Below the pieces are notes generated by a model, which saw only the letters and a list, made by a program, of their open reading frames with translations, had not been told where the DNA came from and did not search any database. Made by a program: the position numbers and the translations under genes. Positions 9,403 through 19,213 of a DNA stretch of 64,000 nt are shown here, piece by piece. The DNA is from an uncultured beta proteobacterium (GTDB taxonomy: Bacteria > Pseudomonadota > Gammaproteobacteria > Burkholderiales > Burkholderiaceae_C): assembly GCA_903909815.1 (NCBI GenBank), contig CAIVXG010000247.1, positions 1 through 64,000 on the forward strand. The letters are read 5' to 3'. How positions within the stretch are numbered: position 1 is the stretch's first letter; every line of letters starts with the position of its first letter.

Positions 9403-9633
9403 CCTTGTTTCCTTTCACACCTGCGGTGTGGCCGCGATTGTAGTGACAGGGTTGACGCGCAGCGTTCCGTCAAGCGGCGTTTCGGGTTTTGCGTCCGAGG
9501 GTAAACCTTTATGTATTCACGCGACGCACGACCCTGTCAAGACACGGATGCGGGCGCGCACCCAACATTTGATACTGGCAACGCTCGTCAGAGCTCGGTA
9601 CGCTCTGCCATTCCTTACCCATGAGAAGAAACC

Positions 9634-11730
9634 ATGAAAACCCTGTTGAATAAGTCCGGCTTTGGCCGACACATCCTGTGGGCTCTGATTGCCCTGGCCG
9701 GAGCCGGCGCGCTGGCCACCATCGCGCTGCACCGCGGCGAAACCGTGAATGCGCTGTGGATCGTGGTGGCCGCGATCGCGGTTTACGTGATCGCCTACCG
9801 CTACTATGGTCTGTTCATCGCCAACAGCGTGCTCGCGCTCGATCCGACTCGGCCTACACCAGCGGTGCGCCTCAACGACGGTCTGGACTACGTGCCAACC
9901 AACAAGTTTGTGCTGTTCGGTCATCACTTCGCCGCCATTGCAGGCGCTGGCCCGCTGGTGGGACCGGTGCTGGCGGCGCAGATGGGCTATCTGCCGGGCA
10001 TGCTCTGGATACTGGCGGGTGTGGTGTTCGCCGGGGCGGTGCAAGACTTCATGATCCTGTTCATATCGACCCGGCGCGATGGCCGTTCCCTGGGCGAGCT
10101 GATCAAGACCGAACTGGGCGCGGTGCCGGGCGTGATTGCGCTGTTTGGCACGTTCATGATCATGGTCATCATCCTGGCGGTGCTGGCGCTGATCGTGGTC
10201 AAGGCGCTGACCGACAGTCCCTGGGGCACGTTCACCGTGGCCGCAACCATTCCGCTGGCGCTGTTCATGGGCATCTATAGTCGTTACATCCGCCCGGGCC
10301 GCATCGGCGAAATCTCGCTCATCGGCTTTGTGCTGTTGATGGCCTCCATCGTCGTCGGCGGGCAGGTGGCGCAAAGCACCACGCTGGCGCCGCTGTTCAG
10401 CTTCGATGGCAAGCAACTGACATGGATGCTGATCGGCTACGGCTTTGTCGCTTCGGTGCTGCCGGTGTGGCTGCTGCTGGCGCCGCGCGACTACCTCTCG
10501 ACTTTTCTCAAGATCGGCGCCATTGTGGCGCTGGCACTGGGCATTGCGCTGGTTGCGCCCGACCTGAAGATGCCGTCCACGACGCGCTTCATCGACGGCA
10601 GCGGACCGGTGTGGTCGGGCAGCCTGTTCCCATTCCTGTTCATCACGATTGCCTGCGGCGCGGTGTCTGGCTTTCATGCGCTGATCTCTTCCGGAACCAC
10701 ACCCAAGCTGATCGAGAATGAGGCGCAGGCCCGCTTCATCGGCTACGGCGCGATGCTGATGGAATCCTTCGTCGCCATCATGGCGCTGGTGGCCGCCTCC
10801 ATCATCGAGCCTGGCGTCTACTTCGCCATGAACAGCCCGGCCGCGTTGATCGGAACCACCGCCGAGAGTGCCGCCAAGGTGATCTCGCAATGGGGCTTTG
10901 TGGTCACGCCCGACATGCTTCTGGATACCGCTCGGGACGTCGGCGAGAAGAGCATCATTTCGCGAGCCGGCGGCGCTCCCACGCTGGCCGTGGGCATGGC
11001 ACAGATCTTCTCTCAGATGCTCGGTGGCAAAGCCCTGATGGGCTTTTGGTACCACTTCGCGATCCTGTTCGAGGCGCTCTTCATCCTGACCGCCGTGGAC
11101 GCGGGCACGCGCGCCGGCCGGTTCATGCTGCAGGACCTGCTGGGCACCTTCGTGCCGGCGCTCAAGAAGACGGATTCCTGGCTCAGCAACGGCCTGGCCA
11201 CGGCGCTGTGCGTCAGCGCCTGGGGCTACTTCCTCTATCAGGGCGTGATCGATCCGCTGGGTGGGATCAACACGCTGTGGCCGCTGTTTGGTATCTCCAA
11301 CCAGATGCTGGCCGGCGTGGCGCTGATCCTGGTGACGGTGGTGCTGTTCAAGATGAAGCGCGAGCGTTTTGCCTGGGTGTCGCTGCTGCCAACGACCTGG
11401 CTCTTGGCCTGCACCATGACGGCAGGCTGGCAAAAGATATTCGATACCAGTCCAAAGATTGGTTTTCTCGCGCACGCTGCCAAGTACCAGGGCGGGCTGG
11501 ACCGCACAGAGCTGCTGGCACCGGCCAAAACAATGGGGCAGATGCAGCAGATCATCTTCAACGACTACATTGACGCGGGCCTGTGTGTGCTTTTCATGCT
11601 GGTGGTGCTGAGCATCCTGGGCTATGGAATTCGTGCCTGCGTGCAGGCAAGGCGCTTGCATTTTCCGAGCACGGTCGAGGCGGGCGGCGGGGCCTGGAGC
11701 AGCGCCTCGCGGCAAGGCGCTGGCGCGTGA
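9634..11730 (+). CDS. cstA: CstA-family carbon starvation / pyruvate transporter
   Basis: A polytopic inner-membrane protein of 698 residues in the CstA/BtsT family, whose members import pyruvate or peptides. Visible hallmarks are the N-terminal helices, TNKFVLFGHHFAAIAGAGP, LVGPVLAAQMGYLPG, and numerous further helices through to the C-terminus. The ATG at 9634 has GAGAAGAAACC upstream. Its stop overlaps the GTG of a YbdD-type gene (GTGA). The NarL-type two-component genes are divergent. Whether it prefers pyruvate or peptides cannot be told from the sequence. Confidence 0.92.
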   Translation: MKTLLNKSGFGRHILWALIALAGAGALATIALHRGETVNALWIVVAAIAVYVIAYRYYGLFIANSVLALDPTRPTPAVRLNDGLDYVPTNKFVLFGHHFAAIAGAGPLVGPVLAAQMGYLPGMLWILAGVVFAGAVQDFMILFISTRRDGRSLGELIKTELGAVPGVIALFGTFMIMVIILAVLALIVVKALTDSPWGTFTVAATIPLALFMGIYSRYIRPGRIGEISLIGFVLLMASIVVGGQVAQSTTLAPLFSFDGKQLTWMLIGYGFVASVLPVWLLLAPRDYLSTFLKIGAIVALALGIALVAPDLKMPSTTRFIDGSGPVWSGSLFPFLFITIACGAVSGFHALISSGTTPKLIENEAQARFIGYGAMLMESFVAIMALVAASIIEPGVYFAMNSPAALIGTTAESAAKVISQWGFVVTPDMLLDTARDVGEKSIISRAGGAPTLAVGMAQIFSQMLGGKALMGFWYHFAILFEALFILTAVDAGTRAGRFMLQDLLGTFVPALKKTDSWLSNGLATALCVSAWGYFLYQGVIDPLGGINTLWPLFGISNQMLAGVALILVTVVLFKMKRERFAWVSLLPTTWLLACTMTAGWQKIFDTSPKIGFLAHAAKYQGGLDRTELLAPAKTMGQMQQIIFNDYIDAGLCVLFMLVVLSILGYGIRACVQARRLHFPSTVEAGGGAWSSASRQGAGA

Positions 11731-11945
11731 TCGGCGGGTCCGCTGTGCTGAGCGATCTGTCCAAAATTGGCAAGTACCTGGGCCAGGCCGCGCACCTGAT
11801 GGTGGGCCTGCCCAACTATGAAACCTACGCCACCCATCTGCGCAGCCAGCACCCGGAGCGAGCGGTGATGAGCTACGAGGAGTTCTTTCGCGAGCGCCAG
11901 CAGGCGCGTTACGGCGGCAAGAGCCGGATCGGGCGCTGCTGCTGA
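11727..11945 (+). CDS. YbdD/YjiX-family small protein
   Basis: 72 residues starting with GTG inside the cstA stop (GTGA overlap). The family core is clear: YLGQAAHLMVGLPNYETY, HPERAVMSYEEFFRERQ and ARYGG, ending RCC. These small cytoplasmic proteins accompany CstA-type transporters in many proteobacteria and are thought to assist or regulate them; the mechanism is unsettled. The terminal Cys-Cys is noteworthy. Confidence 0.88.
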   Translation: MIGGSAVLSDLSKIGKYLGQAAHLMVGLPNYETYATHLRSQHPERAVMSYEEFFRERQQARYGGKSRIGRCC

Positions 11946-12003
11946 CCGCAACAAATTTTCGGAAAAATTGTAGTCTGAGGCGCTACGCACTACAGCAGAA
12001 CCC

Positions 12004-12171
12004 ATGATTGAGGGTTTCCAATACAAGGGCTTGCAGCGGTTCTTCGAGGCGGGAACCCTGAAAGGTGACTTGAAAGGGCATTGGGCCATGACTGTCTATG
12101 GAAATTGGCGCATGGTGTTCGCGTTTGAAGGGACAGATGCCGTGCTGGTTGATTATCGTGACTACCACTGA
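12004..12171 (+). pseudogene. Internally deleted HigB-type toxin (55 residues)
   Basis: The reading frame encodes only 55 residues. Its start (MIEGFQYKGLQRFFEAG) matches the beginning, and its end (LKGDLKGHWAMTVYGNWR, FEGTDAVLVDYRDYH) matches the end, of RelE-superfamily HigB toxins, which are normally about 90-95 residues. About 35-38 residues between FFEAG and LKGDLKG are missing without a frameshift. That part normally holds the long helix and linker (typically HVKRLRRILAAL). The frame and stop are intact, nine bases before the antitoxin gene, so a stub may still be made. Loss of toxicity is inferred. The gene could also be called a very short CDS. Confidence 0.75.
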
Positions 12172-12180
12172 GGTATTGAA

Positions 12181-12456
12181 ATGACACGCATGCATAACCC
12201 GCCGCATCCGGGCGCAGTCCTTCGGCAGTATTTGGGTGGAGTCACTGTGACCGAGACCGCACTGAAGTTGGGCGTCAATCGGGTAACGCTGTCCCGCGTG
12301 GTGACGGGCAAGGCCGGTGTCTCCGCTGATATGGCTTATCGCTTGGGTGAAGCCTTGGGAACGAGTCCGGAACTATGGGATGGCATGCAGTTGCAGCATG
12401 ACCTGTTCCAGGCAGGGAAGGTTAAACGACCCAAAATCGAGAGGTTGGCGGCCTAG
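12181..12456 (+). CDS. higA: HigA-type antitoxin, XRE helix-turn-helix
   Basis: 91 residues. It starts MHNPPHPGAVLRQYLGG after a few residues and has the helix-turn-helix TVTETALKLGVNRVTLSRVV with DMAYRLGEALGTSPELWDGMQ, the usual HigA layout. It would bind the HigB toxin and repress its own promoter. It lies nine bases downstream of the shortened toxin gene. It looks complete, so it may now act only as a DNA-binding protein. Base composition around 11950-12460 looks lower in GC than the flanks, compatible with acquisition by transfer. Confidence 0.88.
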   Translation: MTRMHNPPHPGAVLRQYLGGVTVTETALKLGVNRVTLSRVVTGKAGVSADMAYRLGEALGTSPELWDGMQLQHDLFQAGKVKRPKIERLAA

Positions 12457-12560
12457 CCCCGTCATTGCCCGAAAACGGGAAGAAAGGAGGCACGACGTGC
12501 CACCCTCCATTGCCGTCCACTGTTCCCAAACCCGGCCATCGGTATCCGGCTCAATCCGAG

Positions 12561-13154
12561 CTAAGCGATCTGCGCGACCTCGTCGAAGTCGAGTCGTGGG
12601 GCGCGCGGATAGATGCCTGCCGGGTCGGCGTGGCCCAGGTTCACCAGGAAGTTGGCGCGGTAGCGGCCATCAGGGAAGAAGGCCTGATTCACCGCGTTGG
12701 CGTTGAAGCCCGATTGCGGACCGGCATCCAGCCCCAGCGCGCGCGCGGCCAGGATCAGGTAGGCGCCTTGCAGGCTGCTGTTGCGGCTGGCCGTGGCCTC
12801 GGCCAGGGCGGCATTGCCTTCGAACAGGGGCTTGGCGTCGTAGCCCGGAAACTGCTGCGGCAGGTGCTCGAAAAAGCGCGTGTCCTGGGCCACGATCACC
12901 GTCACCGGCGCGGCCAGCGTCTGCGCCACATTGCCTGCTGACAGCGCGGGTTGCAGCTTGGCCTTGGCGGCAGGGCTGCGCACGAAGACATAGCGCGCCG
13001 GCTGCGCGTTGAACGCGGTCGGGCCCCATTTCAGCAGGTCGTAAAGCTGGTGCACAGTGGCGTCGGAGATCGGGTCGGCCTTGAAGGCGTGCACGGTGCG
13101 TGCGCCGCGAAAGAGTTGGTCCAGAGCGGCGTCGTTGAGGGTTTGCGTGGTCAT
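12561..13154 (-). CDS. RutE/HadB-like nitroreductase family protein (malonic semialdehyde reductase type)
   Basis: 197 residues, an FMN-dependent NAD(P)H oxidoreductase fold. It follows the RutE pattern closely: [72 protein letters not shown] and [11 protein letters not shown]. RutE converts malonic semialdehyde to 3-hydroxypropionate during pyrimidine breakdown, but no other rut genes are nearby, so the substrate is open. The ATG at 13154 ([15 protein letters not shown]) is preferred over an upstream start 14 codons earlier, because homologues begin here. It is followed upstream in the operon by an MmgE/PrpD gene. Confidence 0.85.
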   Translation of the reverse strand: MTTQTLNDAALDQLFRGARTVHAFKADPISDATVHQLYDLLKWGPTAFNAQPARYVFVRSPAAKAKLQPALSAGNVAQTLAAPVTVIVAQDTRFFEHLPQQFPGYDAKPLFEGNAALAEATASRNSSLQGAYLILAARALGLDAGPQSGFNANAVNQAFFPDGRYRANFLVNLGHADPAGIYPRAPRLDFDEVAQIA

Positions 13155-13192
13155 GGTGATTGCGGATTGAAGATTGGAAATGGATTTGTCGT

Positions 13193-14572
13193 TCAAGGGC
13201 GAGCCAGGGCGGTGAGCGCACGCAGATTCGCGGCGCCGCCTACCGCCCAGCAGGCTTTGAGAATGTCAGCGGTCCTGGTTGCGCCCAGCACCGGGTCGGA
13301 CAGGCCGTGAAACTTGGCTTCCAGCATCGCGTCTGTCATGGGGTTTTGCAGCGAGCCGATGGCGTGCTCGACGAAGACATGCACGCGTTGGCCGTCTTTG
13401 AGTACGGCGGTGACGTCGGCGCTGGCCTCGTCGATGCTGTCGTCCACGGTGGCGACCACTTTGCGCCGCAGCGCCACCATGTCGGCACGATTCACCACCT
13501 CGTCGGAGAACTCGTCCTCGGCGGCGTGGCCAAAGCTCAGGCCGGCGGCGCAGCCGTGATAGACGCTGAACTTGGCCTGCAGGCCGTCGGCCGGCTCCTT
13601 CTTGCCGGTGAGCTCCAGCACCAGCGAGTGCACCCGCAGTTCGATGCGTTCGATCTGCTCGGCATTCACGCCCAGGGCGCGCAGTTGCGCGCAGGCGTCG
13701 ATCGCCGGGTGGATCACGATGCCGCAGGCAAAGGGCTTGTAGCTGTTGAAAGAGATTTCGAAACGCTGTCCCAGCTCATTCGTGATTTCGTTCCAATCGT
13801 TCTTGGTGGACACCGTCTGCATCATGCCGCGCGGCGCCTCCAGCGCCTTGGGGCTGGCGCTGAAACCCTGGCTCGCCAGCAGCGCCGACATCAGTCCGGC
13901 ACGCGCTGCAGCGCCGGGGTGAAAGGGCTTGGTCATGGAGCCGAACTGCTCGCGCATGCCGATCGGCTGGGAAGCGGCGATGCCCAGCGCCATGGCGGTC
14001 TGCCGGGTATTGAGCCCCAGCAGTCGGGCGCAACCCGCCGCAGCACCCAGCGTGCCGGTGGAGCCCGTGATGTGCCAGCCGCGGTCGTAATGATCGGGGT
14101 ACATGGCATTGCCCAAGCGGCACGAAACGTCGATGCCCAGCACCAGCGCGTCGATCAGCGCGCGGCCGCTGGCGCCCCGATGTTCCGCCAGCGCCAGCAG
14201 CGCCGAGGCGACTGGTCCGGCTGGGTGGATGATGGTCTTGAGGTGCGTGTCGTCGAAGTCGAAGGTGTGCGAGCTGATGCCGTTGAGCAGGGCGGCGCTG
14301 GCCATGTCGACTTGTTCGTGGCGGCCCAGCACGCTGGCCTGTGGCGCTGGCTGCAGCAGTGCGACTGCGGCCAGCGCTGCGTGCACGGATTCATGCTGGG
14401 CCGCGCCGATGGCGCAACCGAACCAGTTGAGGAAAGTGCGGTGCGCTTCGTGGTCCACGGCCGCGCTCCAGCCCCCCGCCAGATAGCCAGGATGGTTGGC
14501 TACAAACTCGGCCAGGATGTGGGTGATGGGCGGGGCGTTGTGGTCGGCAGCGACCTGGGTATTTCGAGCCAT
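13193..14572 (-). CDS. MmgE/PrpD family protein
   Basis: 459 residues. Family features include [15 protein letters not shown], the DFDDTH segment in [39 protein letters not shown] and [16 protein letters not shown]. Members act as 2-methylcitrate, aconitate or itaconate-type dehydratases/decarboxylases and in breakdown of other branched acids. The ATG at 14572 ([15 protein letters not shown]) was chosen, since the frame upstream of it is not protein-like. It sits 38 bases downstream of a Bug-type receptor gene and 38 bases upstream of a nitroreductase gene on the same strand, which suggests uptake and breakdown of an organic acid. Confidence 0.88.
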   Translation of the reverse strand: MARNTQVAADHNAPPITHILAEFVANHPGYLAGGWSAAVDHEAHRTFLNWFGCAIGAAQHESVHAALAAVALLQPAPQASVLGRHEQVDMASAALLNGISSHTFDFDDTHLKTIIHPAGPVASALLALAEHRGASGRALIDALVLGIDVSCRLGNAMYPDHYDRGWHITGSTGTLGAAAGCARLLGLNTRQTAMALGIAASQPIGMREQFGSMTKPFHPGAAARAGLMSALLASQGFSASPKALEAPRGMMQTVSTKNDWNEITNELGQRFEISFNSYKPFACGIVIHPAIDACAQLRALGVNAEQIERIELRVHSLVLELTGKKEPADGLQAKFSVYHGCAAGLSFGHAAEDEFSDEVVNRADMVALRRKVVATVDDSIDEASADVTAVLKDGQRVHVFVEHAIGSLQNPMTDAMLEAKFHGLSDPVLGATRTADILKACWAVGGAANLRALTALARP

Positions 14573-14610
14573 GGTGGGATTGGGTAAGAATAAAAAGGAG
14601 AGGAAGAAAA

Positions 14611-15573
14611 TCAGTTGTCCAGATGGATGTCGCGGGCCTTCGCGACCTGGGTCCAGCGGGCGATGTCGGCGCGTATGAATTCGCCGAATTCCTGCGGTGT
14701 CTTGATCATGGGCTCTACCGCCTCGACTGACAATCTCTCGCGCAACTCGGGCGCGCGCAGCACCACAGCCAGGGTCTCGTTGAGCTGCTTCACGATGGGC
14801 GCGGGCATCTTGGCAGGCCCGACCACGCCGTACCATTGCTGCGCATCAAAGCCCTTGAAGCCCGACTCATCGAGCGTGGGCAGATCGGGAAACAGGGGGT
14901 GGCGCTTCAAGCCTGTCACCGCCAGCGCGCGCACGCGCCCGGAGCGGATGTGTGGCAGCGCCGCGGCCAGACCCGGGAACATGGCCTGCGTCTGCCCAGC
15001 CATCAGATCGACGAAAGCGGGCGCGATGCCGCGGTAGGGGATGTGCACGATGAAGGAGTTGATCTGTAGCTTGAACAGTTCCATCGTCAGGTGCGTGAGG
15101 GAGCCTTGTCCGGCCGAGCCGTAGCTCACCTTGCCCGGGTTCTTCTTTACGTAGGCGATGAATTCCTTCACGTTGTTGATGGGCAGGGCAGAATTCACCA
15201 CCAGCACATTGGGCGTGGCGCCGATCATGCCGATGGGGGTGAAGTCGCGGATGGCGTCGTACGGCAGTTTGCGTGTGGCCGGGTTCGTGCCCAGCGTGCC
15301 GACGTAACCCTGCATCAGCGTATAGCCATCGGGCGTGGCGCGGGCCGCGGTCTGGCAGGCAATCACGCCGCCGCCGCCGCCCAGGTTGTCAACGAAGATG
15401 CTTTGGTTGAGCAGCTTGCCCCAGCGATCGGTCACGGTGCGACCGATCATGTCGCTGCCGCCACCCGCAGCCACGGGCACGATGTAGCGGATCGCACGGT
15501 TGGGATAGGCAGCTTGCGCCAGGGCCAGGCCGGGCAGCGTCAGGGCTGAGCCTAGAAGGGTGCGACGTTTCAT
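14611..15573 (-). CDS. Bug/TctC-family periplasmic substrate-binding protein
   Basis: 320 residues with signal peptide (MKRRTLLGSALTLPGLALAQA). Typical Bug features: YPNRAIRYIVPVAAGGGSD near the mature N-terminus, QTAARATPDGYTLMQG, NPGKVSYGSAGQGSLTHLTMELFKLQ and PALD-type C-lobe motifs (DLPTLDESGFKGFDAQQWYG). These proteins bind small carboxylates for tripartite tricarboxylate transport or for sensing. No TctA/TctB membrane genes are next to it, as is common for the expanded Bug families of Burkholderiales. Probably co-transcribed with the MmgE/PrpD gene. Confidence 0.9.
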   Translation of the reverse strand: MKRRTLLGSALTLPGLALAQAAYPNRAIRYIVPVAAGGGSDMIGRTVTDRWGKLLNQSIFVDNLGGGGGVIACQTAARATPDGYTLMQGYVGTLGTNPATRKLPYDAIRDFTPIGMIGATPNVLVVNSALPINNVKEFIAYVKKNPGKVSYGSAGQGSLTHLTMELFKLQINSFIVHIPYRGIAPAFVDLMAGQTQAMFPGLAAALPHIRSGRVRALAVTGLKRHPLFPDLPTLDESGFKGFDAQQWYGVVGPAKMPAPIVKQLNETLAVVLRAPELRERLSVEAVEPMIKTPQEFGEFIRADIARWTQVAKARDIHLDN

Positions 15574-15631
15574 GCCAGCGTCTCCAAATGAGTTTGAAAT
15601 GAACCGCAGAGCTGCTCAGCGGTGTTCGTAA

Positions 15632-15655
15632 AAAAAGGCCCCGCAGGGCCTTTTT
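15632..15655 (-). terminator. Rho-independent terminator after the YccA-like gene
   Basis: AAAAAGGCCC CGCA GGGCCTTTTT: a 5-bp GC stem flanked by a 5-bp A/T extension with a four-base loop. It lies about 50 bases beyond the stop of the YccA-like gene and can work in either direction. Confidence 0.85.
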
Positions 15656-15703
15656 GAAATGGCTAAGTCATCGACGCCATCGATCGCCGTGAATCGTCGG
15701 GTG

Positions 15704-16393
15704 TCAGTCGCGCTCTCCACCCATGATGCCCAGCAGCGACAGCAGGCTCTGGAACACATTGAACAGGTCCAAGTAGAGCGCGAGCGTGGCGCTGATGTAG
15801 TTGGTCTCGCCGCCGTCCATGATGCGCTTCAGATCAAACAGCATGAAGGCGCTGAAGATTCCGATCGCCAGCATCGATATCACCATCATGCCCACGGTCG
15901 AACCGACGAAGATGTTGATGACGCTTCCCACGATCAGCACCAGGGCGCCCACCATGAGCCACTTGGCCATGCCCGAGAGGTCGCGCTTGATGGTGGTGGC
16001 GAGCGCCGCCATCACGAAGAACACGCCCGCCGTGCCGCCAAAGGCTGTCATGATGAGAGAGGGTCCGTTTTTGAAACCCAGGGTGTGCTCGATCAGGCCT
16101 GAGAGCATCAGCCCCATGAAGAAGGTGAAGCCCAGCAGCACAGGCACGCCCGTGGCCGAGTTCTTGGTCTTCTCGATCGCGTACATGAAACCGAACGCCC
16201 CGCCCATGAACACGATCAGCCCCAACATCCCCGTGAGCGCGTGGGTGATGCCGGTGGCCACGCCCATCCAGGCCCCGAGCACCGTGGGCAGGAGGCTCAA
16301 TGACAACAGCCAGTAGGTGTTGCGCATGACGCGGTTGCGTTCCTGTGCGCTGCTGACGTAGCCGTAGTTGAGAGATTGAACTTGATCGAACAT
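15704..16393 (-). CDS. Bax inhibitor-1 / YccA family membrane protein
   Basis: 229 residues with seven hydrophobic segments, starting MFDQVQSLNYGYVSSAQERNRV with the usual short cytoplasmic lead. Family marks are NTYWLLSLSLLPTVLGAW, GPSLIMTAFGGTAGVFF and FMLFDLKRIMDGGETNYI near the C-terminus, where the acidic residues belong to the conserved core. YccA in E. coli modulates the FtsH protease; other relatives are calcium-leak channels. The start ATG at 16393 is followed closely by the first conserved residues. Monocistronic, with its own terminator, and divergent from the SpeD-like gene. Confidence 0.92.
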   Translation of the reverse strand: MFDQVQSLNYGYVSSAQERNRVMRNTYWLLSLSLLPTVLGAWMGVATGITHALTGMLGLIVFMGGAFGFMYAIEKTKNSATGVPVLLGFTFFMGLMLSGLIEHTLGFKNGPSLIMTAFGGTAGVFFVMAALATTIKRDLSGMAKWLMVGALVLIVGSVINIFVGSTVGMMVISMLAIGIFSAFMLFDLKRIMDGGETNYISATLALYLDLFNVFQSLLSLLGIMGGERD

Positions 16394-16516
16394 GCTGAAC
16401 TCCTTGATTGAACTGCCCGGTGCAGATGGGCGCATTGTAGGTGGATTCAAGTCCCCGTGTTTCGCCGCGGAACACTGCGGCTGCACGCGGCGCGAGTTAG
16501 GCGTTAAAGTCCGAGA

Positions 16517-16903
16517 ATGCAAGGCCTGCACCTCACCGCCGATCTCCACCTTTGCCGCTGCGATCCGGCCTGGCTGGTCGATGCCGAGCGCCTGGGGGCC
16601 TGGTGTGTGCAGACCGTGGTGGCGTGCGGCCTGCAGCCCGTGGGCCAGTTGTTCCATCGCTTTCCGGATTCGCTGCACGGCCCGGGCGGCGTCACCGCCA
16701 CGGTGCTGTTGGCGGAGTCGCACCTGTGCGTGCACACCTGGCCTGAGCAGAAAGCGGTGACGCTGGATGTCTATGTCTGCAACTTCGGTGGCGACCACTC
16801 AGCCAAGGCGCAGGCTCTGATGGACACGCTGCTGGCCTTGTTCGCGCCAGAGCGTTCCCAGACCCATAGCCTGCAGCGCGGCGCGCCCATGGGAATGCCT
16901 TGA
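16517..16903 (+). CDS. SpeD-like S-adenosylmethionine decarboxylase family proenzyme
   Basis: 128 residues. It retains the pyruvoyl-enzyme signature ESHLCVHTWPE: self-cleavage would occur between E67 and S68, with H73 and C88 (LDVYVCNFG) as the other processing and catalytic residues. It fits the short class 1B SpeD type. The canonical enzyme makes decarboxylated AdoMet for spermidine synthesis. No speE gene is adjacent, and the segment VTATVLLAESHL differs somewhat from textbook members, so another amino acid substrate is possible. It converges with the SDR gene, whose end abuts its stop codon. Confidence 0.82.
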   Translation: MQGLHLTADLHLCRCDPAWLVDAERLGAWCVQTVVACGLQPVGQLFHRFPDSLHGPGGVTATVLLAESHLCVHTWPEQKAVTLDVYVCNFGGDHSAKAQALMDTLLALFAPERSQTHSLQRGAPMGMP

Positions 16904-17665
<762 letters not shown>

Positions 17666-17690
17666 GCCTTATTCCTTTGTTGTGATGAGA

Positions 17691-19124
17691 TCAGCCGTGG
17701 CGCAGCGCCACGGTCTTGAGCGTGGTGAAACCGTACAACGCTTCGAAGCCTTTTTCGCGCCCGTAGCCGGATGACTTGACGCCCCCGAAGGGCAGCTCCA
17801 CGCCACCGCCGGCCCCGTAGTTGTTGATGAAGACCTGGCCGCTGCGGATGCGCTTGGCCATGCGGAACTGGCGCCCACCGTCGCGCGTCCAGACCCCCGC
17901 CACCAGACCGAAGCGGGTGGCGTTGGCGAGCTCGACGGCGTGATCCTCATCCCGAAAACTCATCGCTGCCAGCACCGGGCCGAACACCTCCTCCTGTGCC
18001 AGACGGTGCGCCACCGGCACGTCGCGCAACAGCGTGGGCGCCTGGTAGAAGCCGGTCTCCGGGGCTTCGTCGACGATGCGGCCCTGCGCCACCATGGGGA
18101 TGCCTGCTACCTGCGCGTCGCTCAGGAAATCCCACACGCGTTGCTGCTGGCTTTGCCGAATCAGCGGCCCCAGATCGAGGTCCATCGCCGCGGGCCCGAC
18201 GCGCAGTTGTTCAAAGGCCTGGCCCAGGCGCTGCAGCAACGGCTCGTAGATCAGTTCATCCACCAGCAGGCGCGAACCGGCGGAGCAGGTCTGGCCGGCG
18301 TTTTGCACAATGGCATTGATGATGACGGGAACGGCTTCGTCCAGATTGGCATCGGCAAAGACGATCTGGGGGCTTTTGCCGCCGAGCTCCAACGTGACCG
18401 GGCAATGGCGCTCGGCGGCCACCTGTTGGATCAGCGTGCCCACGCTGGGGCTGCCGGTGAAGCTGATGTGCTCGACGCCGGGGTGCCGCGCCAGCGCATC
18501 TCCCACTTCGTGGCCGTAGCCGGTGACGATGTTGATGGCGCCGGGCGGAAAGCCCACTTCGGACGCGAGTTGCGCCACGCGCAGCAACGACAGGCAGGCA
18601 TCTTCCGCCGGCTTGACCACGCACACGTTGCCTGCAGCCAAGGCGCCGCCCACACTGCGCCCGAAGATCTGCATCGGGTAGTTCCAGGGAATGATGTGCC
18701 CGGTGACTCCGTGCGGCTCGCGCCACGTGAGCACACTGTAGCCGTCCTGGTAGGGAAGGGTTTCGCCGTGCAGCTTGTCGCAGGCGCCCGCATAGAACTC
18801 GAAGTAGCGGGCCAGTGCGACGGCGTCGGAGCGGGCTTGTTTGGTAGGCTTGCCGCAGTCGCGTTGTTCGATCAGTGCCAGCTCGTCGACGTGCTCCAAC
18901 AGCTTTTGGGACAGGCACATCAGCAGGCGGCCACGGTCTACGCCACTGGTCTTTTGCCAAACGGAGTCCATGCAATGGCGCGCGGCCTGCACCGCCAAGT
19001 CGACGTCAAGGGCGTTGCTGCGCTGGATTTCGTCGAACACCTCGCCGCTGGATGGGTCGATCACGGGCAGAGTGAACCCGCTGGCGCTGGGACAGGGCCG
19101 ATTGGCGATGAAATTGAATTGCAT
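17691..19124 (-). CDS. NAD(P)-dependent aldehyde dehydrogenase
   Basis: 477 residues. Family motifs are all present: PWNYPMQIFGRSVGGALAAG, KPAEDA, FTGSPSVG, the general base E246 in VTLELGGKSPQ and the nucleophile C280 in NAGQTCSAGSR, then EEVFGPVL and a C-terminal INNYGAGGGVELPFGG. The pattern resembles gamma-aminobutyraldehyde/betaine aldehyde dehydrogenase-like enzymes. The ATG at 19124 (MQFNFIANRP) is preferred over a start 15 codons upstream. It lies between a MarR-like regulator gene and an SDR gene on the same strand. Confidence 0.92.
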   Translation of the reverse strand: MQFNFIANRPCPSASGFTLPVIDPSSGEVFDEIQRSNALDVDLAVQAARHCMDSVWQKTSGVDRGRLLMCLSQKLLEHVDELALIEQRDCGKPTKQARSDAVALARYFEFYAGACDKLHGETLPYQDGYSVLTWREPHGVTGHIIPWNYPMQIFGRSVGGALAAGNVCVVKPAEDACLSLLRVAQLASEVGFPPGAINIVTGYGHEVGDALARHPGVEHISFTGSPSVGTLIQQVAAERHCPVTLELGGKSPQIVFADANLDEAVPVIINAIVQNAGQTCSAGSRLLVDELIYEPLLQRLGQAFEQLRVGPAAMDLDLGPLIRQSQQQRVWDFLSDAQVAGIPMVAQGRIVDEAPETGFYQAPTLLRDVPVAHRLAQEEVFGPVLAAMSFRDEDHAVELANATRFGLVAGVWTRDGGRQFRMAKRIRSGQVFINNYGAGGGVELPFGGVKSSGYGREKGFEALYGFTTLKTVALRHG

Positions 19125-19213
19125 GCTGCAATTGTGCGCCGAACCGAGCCTCGTCGCCCGTGAAAACACTGCAACGCACCCATGCGGTCACCCGCACGGG
19201 CGAGGGTCGCAGT

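Noticed and set aside
9517-11715. Long open frame antisense to cstA
   Set aside because: Composition is that of a reverse-strand shadow (His/Gln/Arg-rich), and cstA is a certain gene on the other strand.
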